A stretch of 64,000 nucleotides of DNA from Aporrectodea caliginosa (taxonomy: Eukaryota; Annelida; Clitellata; Crassiclitellata; Lumbricidae), in contig JACEVL010000469.1 of the NCBI GenBank assembly GCA_020284085.1, forward strand, positions 1,222,501-1,286,500. The letters run 5' to 3'. Made by a program: the position numbers and the translations under genes. Shown here piece after piece: positions 1 to 9,771 of the stretch (positions are counted from its first letter, which is position 1; every line of letters begins with the position of its first letter). The notes below the pieces were generated by a model. That model searched no databases, was not told where the DNA came from, and saw nothing but the letters and a program-made list of their open reading frames with translations.

Positions 1-311
1 CAAAAATGGGAAGGGAAGCTTGGTCAAAATCTGGGGAAGCTTGGTCAAAATCTGGGGTCAAAATCTGGGAAGCTTGGTCAAAATCTGTGGAAGCTTGGTC
101 AGAATCTGGGGTCAAAATCTGGGAAGCTTGGTCAAAATCTGGGGTCAAAATCTGGGAAGCTTGGTCAAAATCTTGGGTCAAAATCTGGGAAGCTTGGTCA
201 AAATCTGGGGTCAAAATCTGGGAAGCTTGGTCAAAATCTTGGGTCAAAATCTGGGACGCTTGGTCAAAATCTGGGGTCAAAATCTGGGGAAGCTTGGTCA
301 AAATCTGGGAA
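1..311. repeat. HindIII-rich minisatellite in ADAM intron
   Basis: Imperfect tandem copies of GGTCAAAATCTGGG, alternately followed by AAGCTT or joined directly to the next copy, give units of roughly 14-21 bp. The array begins at the window edge, so its full length is unknown. It lies upstream of the first recognised ADAM exon and is probably intronic. The open frames across it are repeat artefacts. Positions 312-614 hold no recognisable feature. Confidence 0.9.
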
Positions 312-614
312 CCATAGTTTTTTTGGGACATGCCTTAGGGCATGTAAACCAGGTCACATGTAAAAGCTATGATGCTGAAAGAGTCTATATTTAGCACCAC
401 ACTGCAGTTTTTGCATGGCACGCTAATCAGTATGACATGTTAAGTTAGTAACTTTTGGGACTTAACACCACTTCATGTTAAGCAGAATGCTGTGTAAACA
501 GGGAGTGCATTAATGAGTCAACGCTGTATGGGACTTTTTTTCTACGATTATATGGGTCGAAAATTTGTATAAACTGTTAACCTCATTTAGGACTTGAATT
601 CTTTTGTCTTGTAG

Positions 615-710
615 GACTGTGCCAATCTCTGCTGCAACGCTTCCACCTGTCGCCTTGCGCCAAATGCCACCTGTGCAGCTGGGCATTGTTGTGATCTGAA
701 CACATGTCAG
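615..710 (+). CDS. ADAM exon: disintegrin domain, middle
   Basis: The acceptor ends TTGTAG at 614 and the donor is CAG|GTATTG at 711. The exon reads in phase 0 for 32 codons, with the disintegrin pattern of a paired Cys (NLCCNASTC), a further Cys after CRLAPNATC and a second pair (GHCCDL). In this family these cysteines form the disulfide ladder of the disintegrin fold. The preceding exon with the CDCG start of the domain is outside the window. Confidence 0.9.
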
Positions 711-3700
711 GTATTGTGTGTAACCTATTCTTACCTGACTGAGTTTTGGCTTTGATGTTTCTGATGCTTGTTTTTGTCAGCAGTTGCTTTTCCTATTATC
801 GCAGAGAGTGTAGAGTATTTAACACTTTAACGACGAGAGTGACTGAGAAACCAACGCAGCTTGTCGTTAAAGTGTTGAATTGCAATTGCAGATTTATTTG
901 AATTTCAGTTTCAAATTCTTTAACTTTCTGTTCCTTAGCACTTTTACGACGAGCTGAAGGACAGTATATAAATTTTGATTGATTGGTTGATTTCATGTTA
1001 TTGATTATTATTTATAATTTGATATCAGCCAATTTCTTCTGCAACTGAGTGTCGTGCATCCCACGGCTTCTGCGATCTGCCCGAGTTCTGTGATGGAGTA
1101 AGCGAGCATTGTCCATCTGACGTCTATATGGAAGATGGAGTCGACTGCCAGGAAAATTGGGTAGGCTGCCATTCCTTCCTTAGCTACAACAGAAGATGCT
1201 TCTCATTTCAGAAGTTACTCGTCTAAGCTTATATGTTATTTGATGTTATTTGATTCTGAATCAAATCCAATCATCGTTGGCTAATCTCGGCTGCCTCTCT
1301 TCCATCTCTCTATCATCTCAACCTTTTTGTTCCTCGGGTTAGGACTACCATGACCCAATCCTGAGCCTTTGACTGCATTGGCCCTTCACTGTGGAATGAC
1401 CTTCCTCCCTCAGTCTGCTCTATGATTCTGACTGGAGGTTCCACTGCATCTCTCCGCTGTCTTAAATCTTGTCTTTTCTCTCTGGAGTCCTTCGCACTGG
1501 GAACGCCTCTGATTTGTCTGCTCTGATAGAGGCACTTTAGAAATTCATAAATACTATACAGTGATTGCTTGATAAGTTTATGTATTTGTGGAATGTTTAG
1601 ATGAGTTCCTTCTGCTACAACGGGAAGTGCAGGACTCACGATGGACAGTGTCAAATGCTTTGGGGAAGGACAGGAAAGATGTCAAACAGTCTATGCTTTG
1701 AGCATTTCAATGTCATGGGCAGTGCTCATGGTCACTGTGGCTTCAACTGGACAGATGAATCTTTTCAGAAGTGCCAACCAAAGTATGATCTCAATGAAGT
1801 CCATAGTCATAATCTTTTAGAATTCTTATTGATGATGGAATGTAGCATAACATGCATTACCTTGAAGGACTGTCTGACCATGACTTATCCTGCTTTACTG
1901 CTATGTCTTATATTGCCTTTCCATTATGTATGGGGATGCTTGATGGTGAAGTGGTTAGCATGCGGAACTTGGACTGTCAATCGAGAGGATGAAATTGCTG
2001 AATCCTGCGAATTCTCATTTGTCTATGTTGGACCCACCAGCTGGAGTCGCCTTTCTCAAGAGCTGCAGCTCCAGCTCCTAAGTTTGTCCCTTCCACAGTT
2101 TTCCAAGCGCCTGAAGTCTGTGTTATTCGCCAGTGATTTCACTGGTTCGGGTCTGGAGTGACACTGGTGAGTGTTTTCTTGAAGCAACGCTCTTTAAATG
2201 TCAACTTGCAATTACAATACTACTCTGCATTTTTCCACAGGGATGTGCTGTGCGGAATGCTTCACTGTGAGCACCGCGGCGAGAAGCTCATGTTCTGGAA
2301 GGAGGCGCTGATGTTTACGATGCCAGATACCTACATTCGGATCAACGGAGAGCGCCACGACTGTAAGGCGGCCATCATGGACGTTGGTCTAGACATGCCC
2401 GACCCTGGCATGACCTTTGATGGGGTAAAGTGCGGAGAGAGCCAGGCAAGAAACGACAAATGAGTTTTTGTATGCAATATACGAGATTTTTTGTATGGCA
2501 TAGGAATTTTTGTACAGAAATACAAAATGTACAGATTTGGGGCTTCTGTGAGTTGGTTTTATTGTTGGGACCTTAAGCAATTGATTGGCAGCCGTCATGG
2601 GCATCTGTACATACACCGCTTATTTATACCTAACTTATATACCAGATATATATATACCAGATATATATATATACACCAGATAGATATGTATATACCAGAT
2701 ATATATGTATATTTTTTATATAAATATTATTCCTAGATATATCTGGGTGATTTATATATTTAATAACAAATGGTTTGGGCATATTGCTTATAATGACTTT
2801 TAAAATTGTTTAATGATAGGCTATGTATTTCATCTCATTTACTGTGTTGTATACATGTAATTATTATATTTTGTGTTTATTATTTTGTTCTAGATACTAG
2901 TTATTGTTTTTATGTTAATTCATATTAATTGTTATATTTTTTGTTATGTTGTAGATCTGTATGTCTCACCGTTGTGTTCCGGTTGAGAGCATGAAAACAA
3001 AATCCTGTCCCGACTGCCATGGACACGGGGTAGGTTGTCGCATTTTCTTTGCATTTTTTCACATTTTCTGTGCATTTCTTTGCAATTTTCTTTATATTTT
3101 CTTTGTATCCAGAATGCATTAAACATGGGGTAGGTTTTCATTTTTTCCTTTTTCCTGAACGCAATGAATAGGAGATAGGTTCTCATATCTAATTAGGGCT
3201 TGTAATAGACTTACAGCCTTCCTTATATCAACATCAACTTCTTCAGCTGATTAATCAGACTGTAATAATTTCAATGCCAACTGATAGCAGTGCTTATTTA
3301 CTCACTTGTTTTTTACCCATTGTCAAAACACTGAAATGAACCCCAAAAAGCAGTAGTGTAGATTCTTTTTCCTCTTCCTTGTGATTTATTGCATGTGCAG
3401 TTTGTGGTTAGAAGCAGGAGCTCAATTGGCAAAGTTTTTGATACACTGGCCCCATGTTCGTAATCGAAAACTCCAAACTTCTAAAGTCCCATTCAAAAGC
3501 CAAGCACAGGGCACCAGCTTATTCACGAGCGCTGTGTCAAGGGGTTTTCCAAAGGGTGGTCCAAAGGAGGTCCAAGTCCAGTTTCCAATGGGTCCAGATC
3601 ATGAGAGATGCAGAGCATCTGCTAAGGCGGATGTCGTTTAGGTTCCGAAGAATTATTAGATGGAGGATCAGATGAGTCAGAGTAGGAATTCTTGAAATGT

Positions 3701-6700
3701 TAGACTTTATTTTTGAGTGGAAAGCCTGGGTTAAGATTAAGATTATTAATTGGAGTTGAAACCTGTTAAATGTGGTTCTTTGTGTCTGTTCTGTGTAGGT
3801 GTGCAACAGTTTGGGACAGTGCCACTGCAATCTTGGCTATGCTCCTCCATTTTGCGATCGCCAGGGATTGGGAGGCAGCGTTCACAGCGGCCCTGCTCAG
3901 AAATACCTCGGTAAGACGTCAGAATTGCTACAGTGTGCTCTCTATAACAAAAACATTTCAAAGTTGTGCCAGTTGAGAAGCTCTCATCAACTGTGAACTG
4001 TGGATGGATGGGTTCTTCGTTGTCTTCAAGGGACTGCAATTTCAGAACACAGTTTTGCTTAGAAGTGATACCTTGTGCATTTTATAACAGAAATTTCCTG
4101 AAGAGGTTAGTGTGTGTATGTGTGTGTATATGTGTGTGTTTGTGCATGATGTGTGTATGACTGTACAGTGTGGTGGTGGTGGTGGTGGTGGTGGTGGTGG
4201 TATGGTGGTGGTGGTGGTGGTGGTGGTGGTGGTGGTGGTGGTGGTGGTGGTGGTGGTGGTGGTGGTGGTGGTGGTGGTGGTGGTGTGGTGGTGGTGGTGG
4301 TGAGGATGTGGTGGTGGTGGTGGTGGTGGTGGTGGTGGTGGTGGTGGTGGATGGTGGTGGTGGTGGTGGTGGTGGTGGTGGTTATGATGATGATGATGTG
4401 TTCTCCGTGGGCAAAAGATAATCAAAGATTGCCAAATATTCTGAGAGAATGACCAGTTGACCAAGGATATTACCCACGCTGTACTAAGTGTATAGATGCT
4501 TACACATGCATTATGATGATGATGATGACGATGACGATGATGATGATTATGGTACTTGTTTTTTGTTTGTCTTATAGACAGCAATGCGGGTCTCATAGTT
4601 GGATTGTGCCTGCTGTTCCTCGTTGTGATTCCGTTCATTGTCATTCTGACCATTCTCAGCTATCGTCGCTACGACCAGCTCAAGCTCTTCTTAGTTCGTA
4701 GATGTCGTCAGTGTCAGACCAGGTCAGTTGTCATTTTCAATTATATAATGTACTTCTGGTGTTGATAGTAGTTCGGAAACTCAGGTCATCAATTCCTTTG
4801 TATGGGTGACCAGTAGTCAGTGTTTTGTGGTGGCTATTCAAGGACCTAACGCAACCACCTGTCATTTAGCTCTAGTATCATGTGATCTAGTGATTACAGA
4901 TTGGAGCCTTCTCAGACCAGGCCAAGTACTGCACATGTACCGTTGTTATTTGGTTAAAGGTATTTGCTTGCACACAGCTGAAACTGTCACCAGGCAGTTG
5001 TGTTAGGTACTAGTGACAGCTGGAGAAAGTATCTAACCCTGAGAAGCTGCCATGAGTATGAAGTGTTTGCGACTTGAGTTTCTAGCCTCAGCATACGAGA
5101 GCGGCTGGCCAGTCCTCTCCCTCGCTGTCTGATCTTCTCACCGATAGTGTACGGTCAGTGTACTCATTATAGCTGTTGGCTGGGGTGCAGGTGAAGCAGA
5201 AATCTTGAAGCAAATTTTCTACCAAGGCGGTTATTTGAACCTCTAACATCTGGGTTGACAGTCCAGTGCATTAACCACTTGTCTATTGCACACACCTGGG
5301 AATTAAGTAGGAAATCTTATGATGCTCTAGTATAGAATCTATGAGTTTGGGATTTGTTCTCAGCTTACTGGGGCCTAGGCAAAGTAAATTAGTGCCTCGT
5401 AATATCGATATTCCCTCTGTGGGACTTCGAAGCAGTTTTACGGCACTGTGCTCAAATACATTGTCAAACAATGTAGGGTAATCAGTAAAAAATCTTTCCA
5501 TGAAGAAAATTTATAAACCTGCACATTGGATGTTTGGCTTAGAGGTAACATTTTGCCCAACTGTAGGATGTGAGAGGCAATACGCCCAGTTCAGTACAGC
5601 TTAAAACAGATTAAAGATGGTCATTGTGCCTCATTTCTTGTCTTTATTTCTGCATTTCCAGCTCTTTCTACAAGAAAAGATTCCAGAAACCAGACGTCAA
5701 GGACATTGAGATGTCGCCTTCGGAAGTTACCGTCGTCCAAAGCCCTCCAGTTGTCTCCGCCAAGTCTCCTGGCGTTCGTCGAGCCGTCAGCTTTCGCCCG
5801 GAAGGACATCTCGGGTCCATTTCTGCAGAGCAGCACCAACTCTACGCTCAACCTTCCCGCAGGCAGCAAAGCACCAGTTTCCCTGGTTCACGCTAATTCG
5901 TGTCGCGCTGCTATTACATACGATGAATGCAGGAAGACTCCTCCACCAAGGCCGGCGCCACCAAAGTTCCTCATTCAAAAGGATGGCAGCAGAACCACTG
6001 CTTTGAGCAATAACAGCATCTCATCTCATGCAAGTGATAACAGCTCAGCCTCTGGTGGAGCTACGGACTCGCATTACCTTCTGCCAAAGCATGACAGCCA
6101 TACCCATGGAGTGCTGCAACCCTCTAGGGAAGCTCCCCTTCCACCGTATGCCTGTCCAAACAAAAAGAAACCAGCCAGCGTTGACCTTTCTCCTAAGAAG
6201 ATGATAAAGCCAAGACTGGATTCGCCAGATGCGGAACAGCCATTGCTTGAAATCAGAAACCCAGAAGAAGAACCTTCTGCGAGTCAGTATGTCAATGTGC
6301 CTTCGGTCAGCAAGAAACCGGAAGACCGCGTACCTACTTTGTCTAGCTTCAGCCACCGGCCATCCAAAAATAATGTCATCGCTGAAAGTGAAACTAAGCC
6401 TCAGCTGAAAAAACCCTGCAATACCAAATATTCTTCGAGCAAAAATGAAACCAAGTCTCAGCCGAAAAAACCCGGCAGTTCCAATAGTTTTTCCAGTGCA
6501 AATGGAACTAAGCCCCAGTTGAAAAAACCCCGCGATTTTCCAGCTGCAAGCGTCTCGCAGCTCAAAAACGCATTTGAGGGTACAAGCCCCAATTCGAGCT
6601 TACCACCCCCTGCCAGTAACAGTGTTTCACCACGCAGGGAGAACTCGCTTCCATTCCGTCAGTTGTCGACCGGCAAAGCAGACACTGGCAGAACCCCGAC

Positions 6701-6923
6701 TTCCCCTGTCGATACTTCGTCATCGCAGACCGCGGTTCCAAAATGGCCTCCTTATGGAAGACTTGAGACAACAGGTTCAGGGGCCTTGCCACGCACATCA
6801 CCCTCTGGTGTCAAGCTTCAACACAGTGCATCGGACAGTGTTGCGTCATCTGGACGGATTGCAAGACCTATGGTTGCCCCAAAACCACCGCCGTGCGGAA
6901 TAAGAACTAGCAATATAAGTTAG
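615..6923 (+). CDS. ADAM metalloprotease-disintegrin gene, 3' part (8 exons)
   Basis: This is a membrane-anchored ADAM protein of the type with an EGF-like module and a long Pro-rich tail (ADAM9/12/19 layout). Proposed exons are 615-710, 1029-1160, 1601-1782, 2241-2445, 2955-3029, 3799-3910, 4578-4722 and 5662 onward. The phases join without a break: 0, 0, 2, 0, 0, 1 and 2. Domains in order are the disintegrin end, the Cys-rich domain (FCYNGKC, CG, DMPDPG, KCG), the EGF-like module, a transmembrane helix and the cytoplasmic tail. Members of this family shed surface proteins and bind integrins. The signal peptide, prodomain and zinc-binding catalytic domain lie upstream of the window, so protease activity cannot be judged. 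The last exon has a frame problem: the spliced frame stops at 5896 while a Pro-rich frame runs to 6923. Family assignment is firm; orthology to a named ADAM is not. Confidence 0.93.
1029..1160 (+). CDS. ADAM exon: integrin-binding loop and start of Cys-rich domain
   Basis: The acceptor is ATATCAG at 1028 and the donor TGG|GTAGGC at 1161; 44 codons, phase 0. It carries the disintegrin loop as [16 protein letters not shown]. That contains R followed by six residues and DLPEF, a pattern reported to bind integrin alpha9beta1 in several ADAMs. There is no [19 protein letters not shown] then leads into the Cys-rich domain. Binding itself is inferred from the motif. Confidence 0.92.
1601..1782 (+). 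CDS. ADAM exon: Cys-rich domain, first part
   Basis: The acceptor TGTTTAG ends at 1600 and the donor is AAA|GTATGA at 1783; 182 bp, leaving phase 2. It encodes [19 protein letters not shown] followed by [19 protein letters not shown], the standard ADAM Cys-rich spacing (YCYNGxC, QC, LWG, CFE, GNCG). An open frame continues past 1782 to 2161 but no longer matches the family, so the splice is preferred. Confidence 0.9.
1925..2160 (+). repeat. tRNA-Asp-like SINE copy in ADAM intron
   Basis: The stretch around 1945-2010 has an A-box-like GAAGTGGTTAGC, an anticodon-arm-like GGACTGTCAATCGAG and a weak B-box-like end. The head resembles that of the reverse-strand SINE copies at 5.0-5.3, 11.9-12.1 and 28.5-28.8 kb. 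It is diverged and its ends are uncertain. Confidence 0.5.
2241..2445 (+). CDS. ADAM exon: Cys-rich domain, second part (GC donor)
   Basis: The acceptor TTCCACAG ends at 2240. Entering in phase 2, it gives [10 protein letters not shown], a variable segment, then [22 protein letters not shown]. ADAMs conserve CGxLxC and GxKCG here. Keeping KCG requires the exon to run to CAG at 2445, where the intron begins GCAAGA, a consensus-like GC donor. The alternative GT at 2425 would delete the conserved KCG. The joined product then reads [15 protein letters not shown], matching the family. Confidence 0.88.
2640..2712. repeat. ATATACCAG-type tandem repeat in intron
   Basis: Several imperfect copies of ATATACCAGATATAT lie in a wider AT-rich intron stretch (2640-2950) with no other recognisable content. 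Confidence 0.8.
2955..3029 (+). CDS. ADAM exon: end of Cys-rich domain, start of EGF-like module
   Basis: The acceptor GTTGTAG ends at 2954 and the donor is GGG|GTAGGT at 3030. Exactly 25 codons in phase 0 encode [10 protein letters not shown], the usual end of the ADAM Cys-rich domain, followed by SCPDCHGHG, the entry to the EGF-like module. Confidence 0.9.
3459..3537. repeat. Dispersed repeat with GGGCACCAGCTTATTC
   Basis: The core GGGCACCAGCTTATTCACG and its flank TCTAAAG...AAAAGC recur at 37103-37172. A weaker match is at 46769-46852, and the core alone appears at 7217. It looks like a fragment of a dispersed repeat in the ADAM intron. The rest of the intron (3030-3798) shows nothing recognisable. 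Confidence 0.6.
3799..3910 (+). CDS. ADAM exon: EGF-like module and stalk
   Basis: The acceptor TGTGTAG ends at 3798 and the donor is TCG|GTAAGA at 3911. Phase 0 gives [20 protein letters not shown], completing a six-Cys EGF-like module with the previous exon, then a Gly/Ser-rich stalk. It leaves in phase 1. Confidence 0.92.
4170..4384. repeat. (TGG)n microsatellite
   Basis: About 215 bp of nearly pure TGG triplets with a few interruptions lies in the ADAM intron before the transmembrane exon. The long Gly, Val, Trp and His open frames here are repeat artefacts. A G-rich strand of this kind can in principle form G-quadruplexes. Confidence 0.97.
4511..4552. repeat. (ATG)n microsatellite
   Basis: ATG/ACG triplets lie just upstream of the acceptor of the transmembrane exon. 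Confidence 0.9.
4578..4722 (+). CDS. ADAM exon: transmembrane helix and juxtamembrane segment
   Basis: The acceptor GTCTTATAG ends at 4577 and the donor is CAG|GTCAGT at 4723. Entering in phase 1 it gives an uncharged stretch of about 24 residues from [10 protein letters not shown] to VILTIL, then a basic SYRRYDQ and a Cys/Arg-rich RRCRQCQTR. This is the single membrane span with a positive cytoplasmic stop-transfer segment, as expected for a type I protein. It leaves in phase 2. Confidence 0.93.
5020..5294 (-). repeat. tRNA-Asp-like SINE, reverse orientation
   Basis: Read on the reverse strand, the head (about 5294-5225) has AAGTGGTTAATGCACTGG, an anticodon loop CTGTCAA (GTC) and a B-box-like GAGGTTCAAATAACC. 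The body, with a GTACACTGACCGTACACTA-like stretch, matches copies at 11851-12130 and 28511-28795. It lies in the last ADAM intron. The remainder of that intron (5295-5661) has nothing recognisable. Confidence 0.75.
5662..6923 (+). CDS. ADAM terminal exon: Pro-rich cytoplasmic tail with frame break
   Basis: The acceptor TTTCCAG ends at 5661. The spliced frame (phase 2) gives a basic start [10 protein letters not shown] and continues sensibly to [10 protein letters not shown], then stops at 5894-5896. A different frame is open from before 5706 to TAG at 6923. It is strongly Pro/Lys/Ser-rich, with SH3-ligand-like stretches such as [10 protein letters not shown] and APKPPP and three spaced KxQxKKP copies. 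ADAM tails of this type bind SH3 adaptor proteins, so both parts look authentic. A one-base error, a real indel, or a small unrecognised intron between about 5840 and 5935 would reconcile them. Confidence 0.85.
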
Positions 6924-7200
6924 CGTAGGCCTTTGTCATATTTCTCAGTATATCTTTCTCTCATATTCTTTACCATTGTTAAGCGCACAGTCTTACATGA
7001 TCAGCAAAACTTAATTCCGATCCAAGAGGTGTAGTTGTACAGGAATGTTATGTTCTGGCAAAATGTTGGAATGCCATGATGGTGAATTAGTTGTTGGTCA
7101 GTATGGAAATGACAAGATGTTTAGTCAATATGAAAATGATTTTCAGGCCAAAGTTCATGGGTTTGGAATCAGTCACTGACTGAAGGACTTTTAAAGCATC
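6924..7200 (+). other. Likely ADAM 3' untranslated region (start)
   Basis: Non-coding sequence follows the Pro-rich tail stop. No clear polyadenylation signal lies close by. AATAAA occurs at about 8276 (inside a transposon) and 8864, so the transcript end is undetermined. Confidence 0.4.
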
Positions 7201-7214
7201 ACTAAAAAGCTAAG

Positions 7215-7355
7215 AGGGCACCAGCTTATTCATGACCGCTACAGCCTATCCAGGAGCTCTGAAGCCTATTCACAAGCGCTGAAGTCTATTCAAGAGCGCT
7301 GAAGCTAATATTCACAAGAGCTGACACCTATTCACAAGCTCTGAAGCTTACTCAT
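7215..7355. repeat. Short minisatellite, about 25-bp unit
   Basis: Five to six imperfect copies of a unit like CTATTCACAAGCGCTGAAG follow a GGGCACCAGCTTATTC core, the same core as at 3.5 and 37.1 kb. The array appears to have grown from the end of that dispersed repeat. Confidence 0.75.
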
Positions 7356-7508
7356 GATGACTGAGGCCATACAGTCGCTACAGAAACAAATGTGTATGCT
7401 TACATTACACTTACTACCTAGTTGGGTGTTTGCTTTCCAGTTTTTACTTTCCATAGTCAAGCAGAGTCTGGTCTGAATGCTCATTCCTCTGTTTGGTACC
7501 AGAATTAA

Positions 7509-7580
7509 GATTGTATGTATGTATGTGTGTATGTGTGTATGTATGTATGTATTGTATGTATGTATGTATGTATATGTCAA
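7509..7580. repeat. (TATG)n microsatellite
   Basis: Imperfect GTAT/TGTA tetranucleotide run, immediately before a SINE-like segment. Confidence 0.9.
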
Positions 7581-7624
7581 TACGTATATGTGTAATGTGT
7601 ATGTATGTACATGTGTACGCCCCT

Positions 7625-7800
7625 ACCATATAAACTAACTGAATCGGAGTTTGCTGCATGCAATTGCTATATGCCCAGGGTTGGATTCTAAACTCTTAAA
7701 GACGCATTTTTCAGCTGTTTGATGGCCACGTGTTGTAGCGCTTCTGAGAGACTCTTAAGTGGCGCTTTATAAATGTTTTGTTACATTACATTACATTACA
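7625..7800 (+). repeat. SINE remnant with ATTAC tail
   Basis: CTGAATCGGAGTTT and CAATTGC...GCCCAGGG match in order the body of the SINE at 30951-31153. The 3' end GTGGCGCTTTATAAATG runs into a TACAT tail. The tRNA-like head is missing. Confidence 0.6.
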
Positions 7801-7802
7801 TA

Positions 7803-7892
7803 TGGCCGGCGTATGTATGTATATATGTATGTTTGTAATACTTTGTATATGTATGTTTATGTATGTATGTATGTATGTATGTATGTATATAG
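7803..7892. repeat. (GTAT)n microsatellite
   Basis: Imperfect GTAT repeats follow directly on the SINE tail. The 110-codon frame crossing this repeat to 8110 has no recognisable family features. Confidence 0.9.
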
Positions 7893-8231
7893 TCATTTAT
7901 TTAGCACCCTACAAGGACCCCATGAAGACAGTAAGATTGAGACAGTTGCGACTTAATCAAAATTTTTGCATTCTCTGCGGTCATTTGGACAGATGGATGA
8001 CCAAAGACTGGTTTATTGGATTCTTCAATTTTCACCAGACACACGAACTTTGCCAGAAAGAAGACGTAGACGCCATCAGGAGGAAGATGAATTATTGTCA
8101 GATTGATTGAATGCTGGCAGAAGGAACATATTACTTCCTGTTTATGACAGATCGTGTCAGGCTGATATATGCAGTGTTGAAGTGTTGTTTCTGACGTGAT
8201 TTGAAATATTGGAGTACAGGCAAGTGGGCTG

Positions 8232-8403
8232 CATGGGCGTATTTAGGGGATGTTTATGGGTTCAAATCACCCCTGAATAAATAATTGCCAAAAAAAACTT
8301 TTCAAAACTGACCCCTTATGTATGTATGTATTTATGCATGTCCGATGTCCAATGGAAAGCCTCAAAACGAAAACCCCCAAATTGCTTCCTGGCTATGCCC
8401 TTG
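8232..8403. mobile_element. hAT-like MITE, CATGGGCGTA family, copy 1
   Basis: A 172-bp element with inverted ends CATGGGCGTA and TATGCCCTTG is flanked on both sides by the perfect 8-bp duplication GTGGGCTG (8224-8231 and 8404-8411). An 8-bp duplication is characteristic of hAT transposons. No coding capacity. Related copies are at 16126-16295 and 21458-21596. Confidence 0.88.
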
Positions 8404-8411
8404 GTGGGCTG

Positions 8412-9712
8412 TACCAACTTTGGTAGTGATTGACAGCTGATGTGATGTGAAAGAAGGGTACAGATAGGTTTTGCTTGTTACATGGAAAAAATTGAAAATT
8501 TAGAATCAGTTTATGCTGATTGCTTTCTTTGGGGATAGGAGCATAAATCATAGTTCTGGGCTAGACTGTACAAATGCTGATAAGCATTTGTAGATAAGCA
8601 CTTGCACATTTTAAGGTATTATTAAGTTCATCTTGGAGAGAGTCTTCTTCAGGAATTCAACCAGGTATTTAGATCAGGTTAAAACTTCTGCATAATATAT
8701 TTTAGTTTTGGTAGTTTAGGTAATGAGTTATCACTGTAATTGTTCCATAATATTACATTGAATTATGGTTGATAAAGAGACTATTGCAAACAATGTGTAC
8801 ATGCACAGCAGAATGTAAAAAGTTGAAAATTGCCAGAAAGTCCTATGCCGACAAGCACTCAAATAAAAAAAATTTCATAAAGGGAATTGTGGTTGATATG
8901 TAACACTATTTAAAGTTTCTGGTCCTTAATTAATTATGTCAAACATTGATGATTTAGATCCTATACAAATGATTGGAATAATTATGTATTCCTTCGAATG
9001 CCACTAATTGCAGCAGTAAAGGTATTTGCCTTTTGCCTTATCTAGTAAATACTGCCGCTGATTTTGAGTTCAGTCAGTATTCGTAATTGTCTCTTTGGTA
9101 ACTTTACGTTTTACACTTGTTTAGATGCACAACTAAAGTGCAATACCCCAGTTGTGTAATTACTGTTCATCATTAGCATTTTTAAAACCATAAATATTTG
9201 TCTGCGTCGTTAACCAGTAACTAACGAAGTAACCATTCATTCTTATTTTTGAATATTTGCCATAATAGATGACTCGGAGGATTTGCTGCTTTTGTTCTGC
9301 ATGTTTTTGCTGTTTCTGTGTGTGCTATTGCACGGTAGACAGTGTAGCGTTCTTCTTTTCTGTGGCTATGCATAATGTGCAGTTAATTGTAGTACTTAGT
9401 TAAGTATGTTTTGCAGCTAATTACATGTGTGTAATTGCTTCATAGTCATCGTCATCATCTGTGGAGTTGATCAAAGGATTTAGATTGTCGGTCATAAGAA
9501 TGTCTATTTTCTTGACTTTACTCTAACTGATTGTTTGAAACGTTCCTCCATTGTGTTGTCAGTAGCAAAGGACATTTATCTAGACTGAAGATCTTTTGAG
9601 GCAAACCCCTCGTATGATTTGCTTATGTATCCAATCTTGCTTATGTACTCAAAGTTGCTTATGTACCCAATCATGGCGCTTTCTAAACAAGTCACAAAAC
9701 GACTTTTTAAAA
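8412..9712. other. Gene-free stretch, nothing recognised
   Basis: AT-rich unique-looking sequence without long open frames, conserved protein similarity that I recognise, or repeat structure. Confidence 0.6.
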
Positions 9713-9771
9713 TTCATATAGAAGATTTATATAACGCCCCTTCAAGAAAACTACTCAGAGGCTATGTTTTT
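9713..9771 (-). repeat. SINE 3'-end fragment
   Basis: Contains the recurrent SINE end TTTATATAACGCCCCTTCAA, then CTACTCAGAGGC. This is a common 3' end also seen at 11247, 14607, 25345 and 30951. Confidence 0.7.

Noticed and set aside
1601..2161. Single 186-codon frame as one exon
   Set aside because: ADAM similarity ends at 1782 at a good donor, and the rest overlaps a tRNA-like SINE.
2421..2445. Alternative GT donor at 2425 for the ADAM Cys-rich exon
   Set aside because: It would remove the family-conserved KCG; the GC donor at 2446 gives the expected protein. Kept as a possible alternative splice only.
4042..4653. Long His/Pro/Thr-rich reverse-strand frame
   Set aside because: It is the translation of (TGG)n and (ATG)n microsatellites inside an ADAM intron.
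7778..8110. 110-codon frame after the ADAM gene
   Set aside because: The first half is a GTAT microsatellite; the second half has no recognisable domain, homologous motif or splice support.
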